DNA of 64,000 nt from Martelella radicis (GTDB lineage: Bacteria; Pseudomonadota; Alphaproteobacteria; Rhizobiales; Rhizobiaceae). Below are positions 16,109 to 24,304 of this stretch, piece after piece (the stretch's first letter is position 1; each line of letters starts with the position of its first letter). Location: the NCBI RefSeq assembly GCF_014196625.1, contig NZ_JACIDZ010000011.1, positions 62,001 through 126,000 on the forward strand, in the 5' to 3' direction. The position numbers and the translations under genes were made by a program. Under the pieces are notes generated by a model. It was not told the origin of the DNA. It was given only the letters and a program-made list of their open reading frames with translations, and made no database searches.

Positions 16109-16394
16109 AAGAGACGATTTTTTGTTTGCGGTTCAAACGGCGATTTTAGCGGACTGTATCCTGCGACAGTCCAAAAAGGACCCGACCAGCAAGGAAAAGA
16201 CCTTTTCACATCCGGCTCATATTATCGGCCGTATGGATGATCTTCTTTATGCAGCAGATCGTATCCCCGAGCACATGACCGCCTTTGAAGCGGCACATTC
16301 CTACTGCTTTTATATGATCGATAGCCTCCGTGAGGATGATGAACGGTCATCAGGGAGAGAAGCTGAGTTACCTTCTTGGTTCGCTCGATACTGA
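16101..16394 (+). CDS. Hypothetical protein of the element
   Basis: 97 residues, MSKRDDFLFAVQTAILADCI and onward, with an FEAAHSYCFYMIDSLREDDE segment near 63-82. It appears soluble and helical; no domain recognised. ATG at 16101 follows GAGGAAAAACGCC, which belongs to the XRE remnant and provides the ribosome-binding site. It lies in the small-gene block typical of phage early or accessory genes. Confidence 0.55.
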   Translation: MSKRDDFLFAVQTAILADCILRQSKKDPTSKEKTFSHPAHIIGRMDDLLYAADRIPEHMTAFEAAHSYCFYMIDSLREDDERSSGREAELPSWFARY

Positions 16395-16402
16395 TTGCTG
16401 AC

Positions 16403-16624
16403 ATGAACCAGATTCACAATGAGCGTATCAAGCTGCTGGCGACCTTTCTGAATGGCCTCGGCATTGCCGTGTTCGGTGTCGGCGGGCTGGCGCCGGTCTT
16501 TTCCAGCCTCAACAGCGCCACCGGCACGCCGCTGTTCCTGATCCCGGTCAGCATCATTTGTTTTTTGACGGCCGGTGCACTACATTATGTGGCGAGCACC
16601 ATTTTGAAGAGGCTGAAGCCGTGA
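16403..16624 (+). CDS. Small two-helix membrane protein
   Basis: 73 residues from the ATG at 16403. Two hydrophobic helices: about 11-31 (ATFLNGLGIAVFGVGGLAPV) and 40-60 (TPLFLIPVSIICFLTAGALH), with a basic C-terminus (ILKRLKP). Similar proteins are common in rhizobial islands and are sometimes named transporters without support. In the element it is the best holin-like candidate by topology, together with the next gene, but there is no lysin beside it, so this is a weak inference. It overlaps the next small gene by four bases (GTGA). Confidence 0.65.
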   Translation: MNQIHNERIKLLATFLNGLGIAVFGVGGLAPVFSSLNSATGTPLFLIPVSIICFLTAGALHYVASTILKRLKP

Positions 16625-16719
16625 CCATGATGGAAATCATTTCCCTGCTGATCATGCCGGTCGCCGCCCTGGCGATTGCCGGAACGGCCTGGTACATCGT
16701 CAGCCACCACAAAGTCTGA
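16621..16719 (+). CDS. Single-helix membrane micropeptide
   Basis: 32 codons from the GTG at 16621 (GTGA overlap with the previous stop) or 30 from the ATG at 16627: MMEIISLLIMPVAALAIAGT then AWYIVSHHKV. One membrane helix with a short basic/His tail. The overlap, tight fit before the next gene and hydrophobic pattern support it as real. Function unknown; likely acts with the preceding two-helix protein in the inner membrane. Confidence 0.55.
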   Translation: MTMMEIISLLIMPVAALAIAGTAWYIVSHHKV

Positions 16720-16725
16720 ACAGGA

Positions 16726-17043
16726 ATGGCGGCGGAAGACACTCCGACGACGCGCCAGCGTAATGCGCTCCGCGCCGCTGCGGATCCCGACGGAGCTTCT
16801 GTTGCTGAATTCAGCAAGGAAGGCGCGGGCGATGGAACAATCGCTATCCTTCTCGAAAACGGCTGGATCGAGGAGTTCCTTTCGCCAGACGGAAACAAGC
16901 GGTGGAAGATCACCGAGGCAGGCAAGGAGGCGCGGCGGCGCAAGCCCGAGAAAAAGCCCAAAGCGCCCAAACTTGCATCGATGAAGCCCCGATTAAGCCC
17001 CGCACCGTCAATCCTTGAAGCCCGTCGCAATCGCAAGGCCTAG
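16726..17043 (+). CDS. Small winged-helix-like protein with basic tail
   Basis: 105 residues. Residues 5-70 look like a compact winged helix (TTRQRNALRAAADPDGASVA, then ENGWIEEFLSPDGNKRWKIT and EAGKEARR), the pattern of MarR-like or phage wHTH modules that end with ITEAGK. The tail is Lys/Arg/Pro-rich (RRRKPEKKPKAPK). DNA binding is likely. It converges on the zinc-motif gene with a 4-bp overlap of the ends. Confidence 0.65.
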   Translation: MAAEDTPTTRQRNALRAAADPDGASVAEFSKEGAGDGTIAILLENGWIEEFLSPDGNKRWKITEAGKEARRRKPEKKPKAPKLASMKPRLSPAPSILEARRNRKA

Positions 17044-18008
17044 GCCGCCTCAAGCATGCCATCGAAGATTGCCGGCGTCAGCGGCCGAGGATCCGGAACA
17101 GGCAGGCAAACAATTGTCGAATCGGACAAAGCTTTCTTCCGATTTCTATACGCTCGGCTTCTTGCTCTAGCACTACACTGATCCCCGCAGTACCGGCTAT
17201 TTTGCGACTGCGGCGTGAAGTCGGTCCCGCATTCATCGCATACTCGTGTTTCTACCGCTAGCCGTTCTTTCCGCGCTTTTCGAGCTCGCTGGGCAGCTAC
17301 GGCGGCGCAGACCCTGGAACAGCAGACACCGTTGCTGTATTTGGGTTTGAAGGAATCGCCGCAAACAGTGCAAGTTCGCGGCTTGATGGTGTTGACAGCG
17401 TCGTAACAAGCAGAAGAGCAAAATCGTCCAGCACTTGCGTAATGGGGATGAAACATGCTGCCGCAAGCTTCGCAGGTCACCTTGGGCTTGTTTGTTCGGT
17501 TGATGAGCATCCATGCTGCCCGCCAAGCTACATCCCTATCGCGCTTATCACGTCCCGCCATCGATTCTAACATCGATCGCGCGCATTCGCGGGAACAAAA
17601 TCGCCCGGAACCAGCCTCAATTGGTCCATGGCACCAGTTGCAATTGCTAGTTCCATCGGCGTAATACCGCTGTCCTTCTTCCCACCGAGGCCGTATCGCT
17701 CCAATCGACTTCAGCGCTTCGCTTACCAAGAGAGCGGCCTCGTTGTCCGCAGCCGCCCAAGAGTGTCCTTCAAGACAAAGCGCGGACCTGAGACCGTGAC
17801 GGCAAGTCGCCTCATGCTCGAACCGCGTTTGTCTAAAATCGTCGAGGACCTCAATAAGCTGCGAAACAATTTGCTTTCTTTTGTTGTGGTTGAAGAGACG
17901 TTTGGGCGGGCGTTTCTGCTGCTTGTCGCCATTTCCATATCGGAATTCGGTCCAACCGGAGCGGAGACCGTGAACGTAAAAATTACTTCCTCTTCCCTTT
18001 TTGGCCAT
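17040..18008 (-). CDS. Protein with four tandem CxxC...CxxxC zinc motifs
   Basis: 322 residues (ATG 18008; GTG 18011 is possible). Four copies of a Cys4 unit fill residues 120-290: CNWCHGPIEAGSGRFCSREC, CEACGSMF...RFCSSAC, CTVCGDSFKPKYSNGVCCSR and CDECGTDFTPQSQNSRYCGD. Each has CxxC then CxxxC about 11 residues on, resembling FCS/treble-clef zinc fingers. Residues 1-120 are basic and contain another Cys/His group (C-R-H-G then C-L-E-G-H). It is the last gene of the structural operon, right after the tail genes. Nucleic-acid or protein binding is expected; specific role unknown. Confidence 0.7.
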   Translation of the reverse strand: MAKKGRGSNFYVHGLRSGWTEFRYGNGDKQQKRPPKRLFNHNKRKQIVSQLIEVLDDFRQTRFEHEATCRHGLRSALCLEGHSWAAADNEAALLVSEALKSIGAIRPRWEEGQRYYADGTSNCNWCHGPIEAGSGRFCSRECARSMLESMAGRDKRDRDVAWRAAWMLINRTNKPKVTCEACGSMFHPHYASAGRFCSSACYDAVNTIKPRTCTVCGDSFKPKYSNGVCCSRVCAAVAAQRARKARKERLAVETRVCDECGTDFTPQSQNSRYCGDQCSARARSRAYRNRKKALSDSTIVCLPVPDPRPLTPAIFDGMLEAA

Positions 18009-18012
18009 CACA

Positions 18013-18375
18013 TCACCCGAAAATCGCGTCGAAGAGGCCCGGCGTCATCGTGCGTCGAGACTGTTTATTTTGTCTCGAATTGCCCTCCGGAAACTGCATG
18101 GCTGCGACCTGCTTCAGCCAGGCCGCATCCATCGCCTGAAGTATGTCGACATGCACTCTGCTGATCGGCCAACCGGTTACGCGGCAATAGGCAATGATCT
18201 CGGCAAAGCTGATCGGGTTCGGTCCGTTCGCGTTCCAGGTCCGGGTGGCGCTGAGTTCACAAAACCATTGCCACAGAAGCTCCGAGCCTGCTGGCAGGAC
18301 AGGAACCTCTCCGGACGCGAAATGCTGATCGAGCGCCGAAATCACCAGTCTTCTGAAGCACGCATCACTTGTCAT
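18013..18375 (-). CDS. Phage tail protein, tail-assembly-chaperone-like
   Basis: 120 residues from the ATG at 18375, two bases after the tape-measure stop. The central part LLWQWFCELSATRTWNANGP followed by NPISFAEIIAYCRVTGW and ILQAMDAAWL is the form seen in small phage proteins that adjoin the tape-measure gene and assist tail assembly. Here it lies after, not before, the tape measure. The C-terminus is basic. Assignment is by pattern and context, so moderate. Confidence 0.6.
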   Translation of the reverse strand: MTSDACFRRLVISALDQHFASGEVPVLPAGSELLWQWFCELSATRTWNANGPNPISFAEIIAYCRVTGWPISRVHVDILQAMDAAWLKQVAAMQFPEGNSRQNKQSRRTMTPGLFDAIFG

Positions 18376-18377
18376 GA

Positions 18378-20345
18378 TCAGCCCTTCTGTTGGGACCATG
18401 CCTGTTGCACGGTATTGATACCGCCTCGCTTCATCTCTCTGCCGAAGGTCTCCAGCCCAACGGCTACCGCCCCGTTGGCTTCTTGCTGCGAAATACGCAC
18501 AACCTCAGCCCTCCAGTTGTGGTTTTCATCCATGAAGACACGAATGTCGGACTTCACCGCGACGGACTGGCCCTTGCTTGCCGCCGTTGCCTTTGTTGGC
18601 CGCAGCATGTGGTTTGGAATGACCTGAGAACCACGGGGGAGGTTTACGAGCTCCGGGCCTCGTTCACCGACGATGGCAGGCCCGCCCGGCGCAAAGTTTG
18701 TCCCATCGGCATACAGGCCGGTGACAAGGCCGGCAGCGACATTTGACGATGCAACGGCCATCTGCCCGCCGCCAAACCCACTGAACAAGCCGCCGCCGAA
18801 CATGCCGGCGAAAGGACCGGTTCCCAGCAGCGCCGCCTGCGCAGCCGCCTCAATCAGCTTGTTGATGAGGTTGTCGAGCGCGGCGTTTCCGGTTTCGATC
18901 GCGGGGATCAACGCCGTGAAGCTGTCATAGGCCGTTTCCCTGAAGAAGTCCGCCGTCTCTGCCGCTTGCTCTTGAGCTGCCTTTTGATCATGAATGGCGC
19001 CGGTCAATTCCGTTATCGCCGCCCGCTCGTCATCGGTCGCGGCCTCACCCGCCCTGCGCAGGTTGGTGAAGATTTCCTTCTCACGCTCGCTCATGGCAAG
19101 CGTTGCCTGTTCGTCCTTGAGCGCCTGAATAAGCCGCTCGATAGCGCGGCGATCCCGATCCGCCGAGCGTCCCCCTCCGCCACCTCGGCCGGATCCTCCG
19201 CCGCTCGGTTTGGTGGTGACATTGACCGGAGGAAGCATGATCGTGTCATCATCATCGCCTGGCGAGAGCCTGTCGTTCAGGATTTGCGTTATCTCGGCAT
19301 CCTTGCGGTTCGCGTCGGCAAGCTGGCGGTTGATGTTGTTTTCCGCCCGCCGTCGGCTCTGATCCGTCATATTCGGATTGTTGCGAACCTCGAGGAGCTG
19401 GTTCTCAAGCGAGAAGCGTTCATGGGCGAGCTCTGCCTGTTTGACCTCGAGGCTCTTCGTGCTTCTGTTCTCGAATTCCCGGAACATGTCGAGAAACGAC
19501 GCCAGGGCGGAAGCCGCCTCGACGATCGCGGATTTGAGCGCGGTTCCAACAGTGTCCGCCACGATGCCGAATTGCCGGTCAAGCTCCACGGCCTTGTCGA
19601 TGAGCTCTTCGTCCATGACGATGCCCATTTCATTGGCCGTATCGATCATTCGCTGAATGCCGGCCTCTCCGTCATCGATGAGCTTGACGAATTCCTCACC
19701 GCCCGTTCCGCCGAATATCTCGTCAGCAATCCGGATTTGAGCGGCCTTGTCGAGCTGCTGAAGCCTGCCGATGATCTCGGCAAACAAGGCGGATGGCGTC
19801 TTGAGCTTGATCGCCAATGTCTCGGCGTCATAGCCCAGCCGCTGGAATGCCTCGGATGCAGAGCCGCTCTTGCCGCCGGAGAAAATGAATTCATCTGCCC
19901 GCAGGTTCATTTCCTTCAACCCGTCTGTCAGAGCGTCGACCCCGATCCGGTTTTGCTCGGCAACGAACTTCAATTCCTGAAACGACTGCACGTCGACGCC
20001 GGCGATGCGAGCCTGATCTCCAACTTCAGCAACACTAGCGGCAACATCGCGAACCTTGGAAACCATCGCCGTCAAACCTGCGATCGTCAGCCCTCCCACG
20101 ATGCCTCCGGCGAACGCCTTCCCGAAGGTGCCGATCTGCGCGGTCGTCGAGGCGAGAGCCTTGTTCATCGCTGAGGTTGACCGCTGCATGTCCCGTTCCA
20201 TGCCTCGCGTGGCAGAGCGTGAGGAACGCCGCATGCGATCGAAGTTCTTGTCCGCGGTGTAGCTCGCCTTGGCCATGTTTTTTTCGAGGTCACGAATACG
20301 CGCCTCGACCAGGACAAGCAGTCGCTCTTCATCACTCTTGGCCAT
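18378..20345 (-). CDS. Phage tail tape measure protein
   Basis: 655 residues from the ATG at 20345, which overlaps the TerL stop (TGATG). N-terminal coiled-coil region (EERLLVLVEARIRDLEKNMA), a Gly-rich hydrophobic segment (FGKAFAGGIVGGLTIAGLTA near 85), further coiled coils (380-480) and the diagnostic C-terminal GGPAIVGERGPELVNLPRGS. Tape measure proteins set tail length at about 0.15 nm per residue, which predicts a tail near 100 nm if the whole chain acts as the ruler. Its presence implies a siphovirus-type tail, although no tail-tip gene follows. Confidence 0.9.
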   Translation of the reverse strand: MAKSDEERLLVLVEARIRDLEKNMAKASYTADKNFDRMRRSSRSATRGMERDMQRSTSAMNKALASTTAQIGTFGKAFAGGIVGGLTIAGLTAMVSKVRDVAASVAEVGDQARIAGVDVQSFQELKFVAEQNRIGVDALTDGLKEMNLRADEFIFSGGKSGSASEAFQRLGYDAETLAIKLKTPSALFAEIIGRLQQLDKAAQIRIADEIFGGTGGEEFVKLIDDGEAGIQRMIDTANEMGIVMDEELIDKAVELDRQFGIVADTVGTALKSAIVEAASALASFLDMFREFENRSTKSLEVKQAELAHERFSLENQLLEVRNNPNMTDQSRRRAENNINRQLADANRKDAEITQILNDRLSPGDDDDTIMLPPVNVTTKPSGGGSGRGGGGGRSADRDRRAIERLIQALKDEQATLAMSEREKEIFTNLRRAGEAATDDERAAITELTGAIHDQKAAQEQAAETADFFRETAYDSFTALIPAIETGNAALDNLINKLIEAAAQAALLGTGPFAGMFGGGLFSGFGGGQMAVASSNVAAGLVTGLYADGTNFAPGGPAIVGERGPELVNLPRGSQVIPNHMLRPTKATAASKGQSVAVKSDIRVFMDENHNWRAEVVRISQQEANGAVAVGLETFGREMKRGGINTVQQAWSQQKG

Positions 20346-21964
20346 CAGAACCACCCCATGTCTTCAGTGAAGTCTTCGCTGTCATAGACCGATCGGCCGG
20401 TATCGCCGGCCGCCGCGCGGCCCACTGCCATTGCGCAGGCAACCGCGCCGTCGATGCGATCCTTGCTCTTGCCCTTGTGGAAGGCCGTATTTCCCGCCGC
20501 GTCGACGTGCACCACGATGTTCTCGAAATTCCACCGCAACACCGGGTGTCCGCCATGGATCAGCCGGCGGCCGAGAATGGCGCGCTCAAGCTCCTTGACG
20601 GCGGGCGCCATGGTCACCCAGCCCTGCCGCATTTCCACGGCAGGCAGGCCGTCTTCCTGCAGGTTGTTAAGCATGTTGCGCGCCATGTGCGGATCGAAGG
20701 CGATTTCCTGCACATTGAAGCGAGCGCAAAGCTCCCTGATCTGGTCTTCGACAACGCGATAGTCGACGACGTTTCCGGGCGTCGGCGTGATGTAGCCCTG
20801 TTCGGCCCATTCCGGATAGGGAACGCCGTCACGATCCGCCCGGCCGCGAAGATTGTCTTCCGGACAGAAGAACCACGGATGAACGATATAGCCGTCGCCG
20901 TGCTGCCAGGCGGCAACCACTGCGGTCAGGTCGTTGTTTGAGGAAAGGTCGACAGCCAGCCAGCACGGATATTCCTCCATGTCATCCACATCGACGGGGA
21001 AGGCGCCCTGATCATAGACCAGCATGTCAACGAACGGGTCGGAGGAATGGTCGAGCCATACATTCAAGTGGAGCTGGCGAAACGCCTCACGATCGCCCGG
21101 TCGCTCTTTGGCCTCGCGCGCCATCTGGCGAAGCCCTTCGATGTCGGGAAAGCCATCGGTAAGGCCGGGATTGGCGCGATACCATAGGTCTTCATCCAGC
21201 CAGTCAGCATCGCGTGGTGTTTCGAAGAGAATCGGAAGGGTCGCCGGGTCATCGATCTCACCGCGCGCCACCTTGCGCGCATAGTCATAGAAATCATAGG
21301 CGACATTCTCTTGCCCGCGACCGGCAGTCGAGATCACCATGAGAAGCGAGCCCGGCACTTTCACAAGGCCGGTGCGAACCACATCCCACAGTTCACGCTT
21401 CTTCCAGGCATGAAGCTCATCGACCAGAGCAAACAACGGGGTGCGCCCATGCTGGGTTCCGGCATCCGCCGATATCGCCTCGAGGAATGCTCCGCTCTTT
21501 GGTGCCGTCAGCCGGTTCTTGGAATCGGTCAGCTTCAGGCGGCTTTCAGCGGCAGGAATAGCCCGCACGATGCCGATTGCCTCATCATAGGCAATGCGAG
21601 CCTGTTTGCGGTCGGAAGCCGCACAGATCGCCTCACCACCCTGCACGTGCTCCGGGCCGATGGTGTGAAGCAGACCAAGCGCCGCTCCAAGCGATGTTTT
21701 CCGATTGCCGCGCGGCAGAAGCATGGCGACATTGCGCACGATCCGCCGCCCGTTTTCGTTGCAGGGACCATAAATGCGCCGAATGATACGTTCCTGCCAC
21801 GGCGTCAGGTCGAAGGCGCGACCCGGCAATCGTGATTTTGGATGGCGCAACGACCGCAGAAAGCGCACAGCGCGCTCGCCATAGCCGAACGGGTCGGGGA
21901 TGGGGGATTCGTCATAAATCCAGTCCGGATAAGTATCAGAAGGTAAACAGGCCGAATTGCTCAT
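20345..21964 (-). CDS. Phage terminase large subunit
   Basis: 539 residues from the ATG at 21964 (AGAGG six bases upstream); the ATG at 21970 is the alternative. ATPase domain with Walker A-like LLPRGNRKTS near 85 and Walker B FALVDELHAWK near 180, then an RNase-H-like nuclease with Asp in LAVDLSSNNDLTA near 345 and a C-terminal RIDGAVACAMA. It packages DNA into the prohead and cuts the concatemer. The start overlaps terS by 29 bp. Unusually it follows the neck genes and precedes the tape measure. Confidence 0.95.
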   Translation of the reverse strand: MSNSACLPSDTYPDWIYDESPIPDPFGYGERAVRFLRSLRHPKSRLPGRAFDLTPWQERIIRRIYGPCNENGRRIVRNVAMLLPRGNRKTSLGAALGLLHTIGPEHVQGGEAICAASDRKQARIAYDEAIGIVRAIPAAESRLKLTDSKNRLTAPKSGAFLEAISADAGTQHGRTPLFALVDELHAWKKRELWDVVRTGLVKVPGSLLMVISTAGRGQENVAYDFYDYARKVARGEIDDPATLPILFETPRDADWLDEDLWYRANPGLTDGFPDIEGLRQMAREAKERPGDREAFRQLHLNVWLDHSSDPFVDMLVYDQGAFPVDVDDMEEYPCWLAVDLSSNNDLTAVVAAWQHGDGYIVHPWFFCPEDNLRGRADRDGVPYPEWAEQGYITPTPGNVVDYRVVEDQIRELCARFNVQEIAFDPHMARNMLNNLQEDGLPAVEMRQGWVTMAPAVKELERAILGRRLIHGGHPVLRWNFENIVVHVDAAGNTAFHKGKSKDRIDGAVACAMAVGRAAAGDTGRSVYDSEDFTEDMGWF

Positions 21965-22349
21965 CGCCATCCTCTTCCGGTCCCATGCCAGCCCGCGCGC
22001 GCGATGCCGGCGTCAGGCCAAGTTCGGCTGAAAGCCGGGTGATTTGCTGTTGCGCGCGGCCGAGAACCGTGCAGGCCGGGTTCTGTTTCAGGAAGCCTTC
22101 CTTGGTGGCGATCAGAGCGCCATGCTCGGCAATGGCCTTTTTGGCTTCTCCCTGCATCCACCGGGCAAGGATGTAGGTTTCAACGGCCCCCAGCATTGCC
22201 TTGCTGAGTATCTGACGCTTCACCAACTCGGTGGTCACCGCGTCCCATTCGTCACGCATGCTATCCGGCATGCTGTCCGGCATCGGTGGCGCTTCGGTCA
22301 GCGCATCTTCCAGTTCGCGCGGATCGGCTTTACGTCCGCGCGTGCTCAT
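21936..22349 (-). CDS. Phage terminase small subunit, P27 family
   Basis: 137 residues, MSTRGRKADPRELEDALTEA at the start. P27/Terminase_4 signature in the second half: KEGFLKQNPACTVLGRAQQQ then ITRLSAELGLTPASRAR. It recognises the packaging site and loads the large subunit. It contains a short tandem duplication (PDSM-PDSM) near residue 24. The start at 22349 overlaps the adaptor stop (ATGA). Confidence 0.9.
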   Translation of the reverse strand: MSTRGRKADPRELEDALTEAPPMPDSMPDSMRDEWDAVTTELVKRQILSKAMLGAVETYILARWMQGEAKKAIAEHGALIATKEGFLKQNPACTVLGRAQQQITRLSAELGLTPASRARAGMGPEEDGDEQFGLFTF

Positions 22350-22675
22350 GGCCCTGCCTCTTGACCGCTCGAAACGCATCGCAACTCCAGACCTTTGCGG
22401 CGGCCGATTTCCTTCACCTGTTTCAGCTTGAAGACCATGCCGTCATGAACGACGCGATCGGCCGGGGTGATACCGTCGCGCCAGCGAACCCGGAACACCA
22501 CTGCGGTTTCATCGATCGCGCCATAGTCGCGCAAGAATTCGTCCGTGCTGGCCTCGACTTTCTGGGCGCGCAGCGTATCAATATCCGTCCAGGAGAAGAC
22601 GGGTGCGCCATATTCATTCACCGTCTCAGTACTGCGCTGAACCGTAATGATCTGATCGAGGCTTCCGGCTCTCAT
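22346..22675 (-). CDS. Phage head-tail adaptor (SPP1 gp16-like)
   Basis: 109 residues, MRAGSLDQIITVQRSTETVN then EYGAPVFSWTDIDTLRAQKV, the beta-rich head-tail joining/stopper fold. It closes the connector after DNA packaging. ATGA overlaps on both sides place it tightly in the neck cluster. Confidence 0.88.
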   Translation of the reverse strand: MRAGSLDQIITVQRSTETVNEYGAPVFSWTDIDTLRAQKVEASTDEFLRDYGAIDETAVVFRVRWRDGITPADRVVHDGMVFKLKQVKEIGRRKGLELRCVSSGQEAGP

Positions 22676-23082
22676 GCGGTCACCTCGACGACGGCTTCAA
22701 TGGTCACAACGCCATGGCTGAATTCCCCGCTCGGGTCGCGAAGGAAGCGGGAAGAAGAGACGAAACAATCAGCGCAGTGAAAGCCGGGCGCGAGAACAGG
22801 ACGACGCATATTCAGGACCGCCCGGGCGACGGAGGCGATCAGCTTGGCGCCGGTCAGCGCCTCTTCGCGCTTCCAGACATGCAGGTCCATGTAGATGCGC
22901 AGGCGGTTGCGACTGATCGCGCCGTCATCGACGCTCTGCCCCTCGCCAATGATGATGGCCGGGTCTGGCGCCGGACGCTCATTGCGGTCCAAAATGTTCT
23001 CGGCAGGCACCAGGGCGGTCATTGCTGCGCTTGAGATCAGGCGCTCACGAATGGCTTTCTGAAGGGCGAGTTCGGCGCTCAT
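22672..23082 (-). CDS. Phage tail completion/terminator protein (DUF3168, gp17-like)
   Basis: 136 residues from the ATG at 23082. AELALQKAIRERLISSAAMT at the start, then the DUF3168 pattern IYMDLHVWKREEALTGAKLI and a C-terminal SHGVVTIEAVVEVTA. The family forms the hexameric ring that caps the tail tube at the head junction. The start overlaps the gp10-like stop (TGATG). Confidence 0.87.
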   Translation of the reverse strand: MSAELALQKAIRERLISSAAMTALVPAENILDRNERPAPDPAIIIGEGQSVDDGAISRNRLRIYMDLHVWKREEALTGAKLIASVARAVLNMRRPVLAPGFHCADCFVSSSRFLRDPSGEFSHGVVTIEAVVEVTA

Positions 23083-23498
23083 CACTTACCCCAGCGCTTT
23101 CTGACGGCTTTGGATATCGTTCGCTTCGTCCGGCTGGTGATCCGCTTCTTCAGAAGACGGTATGCCGGCCAGAAGAAGGGTTGCGCCGGCGCTGCCTTCG
23201 TTCCGTACTCGACAAGGTGCGGATAGCGGACATCTTCATTCCCGACCGTCACCGCCACGGCGTTTTCCGGAACCATGCTGGCGCCGCCAGGCTGCGAGTA
23301 CGGTGGCGTCTGCTGTCCGGGTCCTGTGACAGCGATGCTGCTCTTCAGGTCTCCACTGTCTTCCGGCGCAAGGCTTTTCATGGTCGAAGCAAGCTCATTT
23401 CCCGATTTCATGAGGTCAGGGACGATCGCCTCGCGAACATCCTTGGGGATTGCGTTCAGCCTTCGCTTCAGTCTGGAGATGCCGCCGTCATTCGCCAT
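23082..23498 (-). CDS. HK97 gp10-like tail component
   Basis: 138 residues with GGISRLKRRLNAIPKDVREA at the start, LAPEDSGDLKSSIAV in the middle and a basic C-terminus. The APxDTGxLxxSI-like motif and YPHLVEYGTKAAPAQPFF segment are diagnostic of the HK97 gp10 family, which takes part in neck or tail completion. It is one base from the upstream connector gene. Confidence 0.9.
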   Translation of the reverse strand: MANDGGISRLKRRLNAIPKDVREAIVPDLMKSGNELASTMKSLAPEDSGDLKSSIAVTGPGQQTPPYSQPGGASMVPENAVAVTVGNEDVRYPHLVEYGTKAAPAQPFFWPAYRLLKKRITSRTKRTISKAVRKRWGK

Positions 23499-23499
23499 G

Positions 23500-23808
23500 T
23501 CAGAAGCTCCAGTCCCGATATTCTCGGATGATTTCCCGGACCCCGAGGGGCATGGGAATGGCGGTCACGCCGACAATCACGGCCTCCCGGTTTTCATACC
23601 AATGAGCGGCAAGTTGCATCACAGCCTCGGCCAGTGAAGGCGGTACGGGATCCTGATCGGCATTGCCGTAGCTCTCTTCGATCCGGTATCCCAGAAGACG
23701 CTCGATATGGTTTTGAGCGGCGGCGATCTTGTTCGTGATCAGATCGTCGTCGCTGTCGCTGGTCACGTTCAACTGTGCCTTCATCTGATCGAGCGTCACG
23801 ATTGCCAT
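23500..23808 (-). CDS. Phage head-tail connector (gp6-like)
   Basis: 102 residues: MAIVTLDQMKAQLNVTSDSD then DDLITNKIAAAQNHIERLLG and QLAAHWYENREAVIVG. This is the helical gp6/gp15 connector that binds beneath the portal. Gene spacing of 1-4 bases to both neighbours indicates one operon. Confidence 0.9.
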   Translation of the reverse strand: MAIVTLDQMKAQLNVTSDSDDDLITNKIAAAQNHIERLLGYRIEESYGNADQDPVPPSLAEAVMQLAAHWYENREAVIVGVTAIPMPLGVREIIREYRDWSF

Positions 23809-23812
23809 TGGA

Positions 23813-24304
23813 TCAGTCTCCGGTCGTGGCCGCGATCTTGACGACGTTCGAGTTGACTGCCAGCGAGAGGTTCAGCTTCGGAACATTGTTGGCCTCGTCA
23901 TAGGCTTCAGACACGCTCATAACCTTGGCAATCCACATGCGCTCGGAAGGTGCGGGCGCACTTCCCGTTTCCGGGGCGTCGGTCAGCACCAGCCGGAAGG
24001 CATAATCGTGTTTGGTTTTCTCAGCCGCCAATGCCGCAATCTGGCCGGCGTCCTCATTGTTGACGCTGCAGATGACTTCCATCGTCCCCGCCGAGCGGAC
24101 GCCCTTCAGCGTGCGTTCCCGCGGATATCCGATATGCGCGACGGTGATCGGCTGGGACGTATCGCCAAGAGACCCCAGGTTTTCGAGATCGGCAATCTCA
24201 GTCCATGTCTCGCTGGAAAAATCGGCCTCGGTAAAGTCGGCGCTCTTCTGCGCCTTGGCACGGCCGATATAGAGCTTGGCGCCGGCTGTCGGGAAAAGGC
24301 TCAT
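23813..24304 (-). CDS. Phage tail tube (major tail) protein
   Basis: 163 residues from the ATG at 24304, preceded by AGAGGTGGAACC and overlapping the HNH stop (ATGA). Beta-rich with ETWTEIADLENLGSLGDTSQ near 30, RTLKGVRSAGTMEVI near 65 and a C-terminal NLSLAVNSNVVKI, the pattern of siphovirus tail tube subunits. It polymerises around the tape measure. Placement before the neck genes is unusual. Confidence 0.82.
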   Translation of the reverse strand: MSLFPTAGAKLYIGRAKAQKSADFTEADFSSETWTEIADLENLGSLGDTSQPITVAHIGYPRERTLKGVRSAGTMEVICSVNNEDAGQIAALAAEKTKHDYAFRLVLTDAPETGSAPAPSERMWIAKVMSVSEAYDEANNVPKLNLSLAVNSNVVKIAATTGD

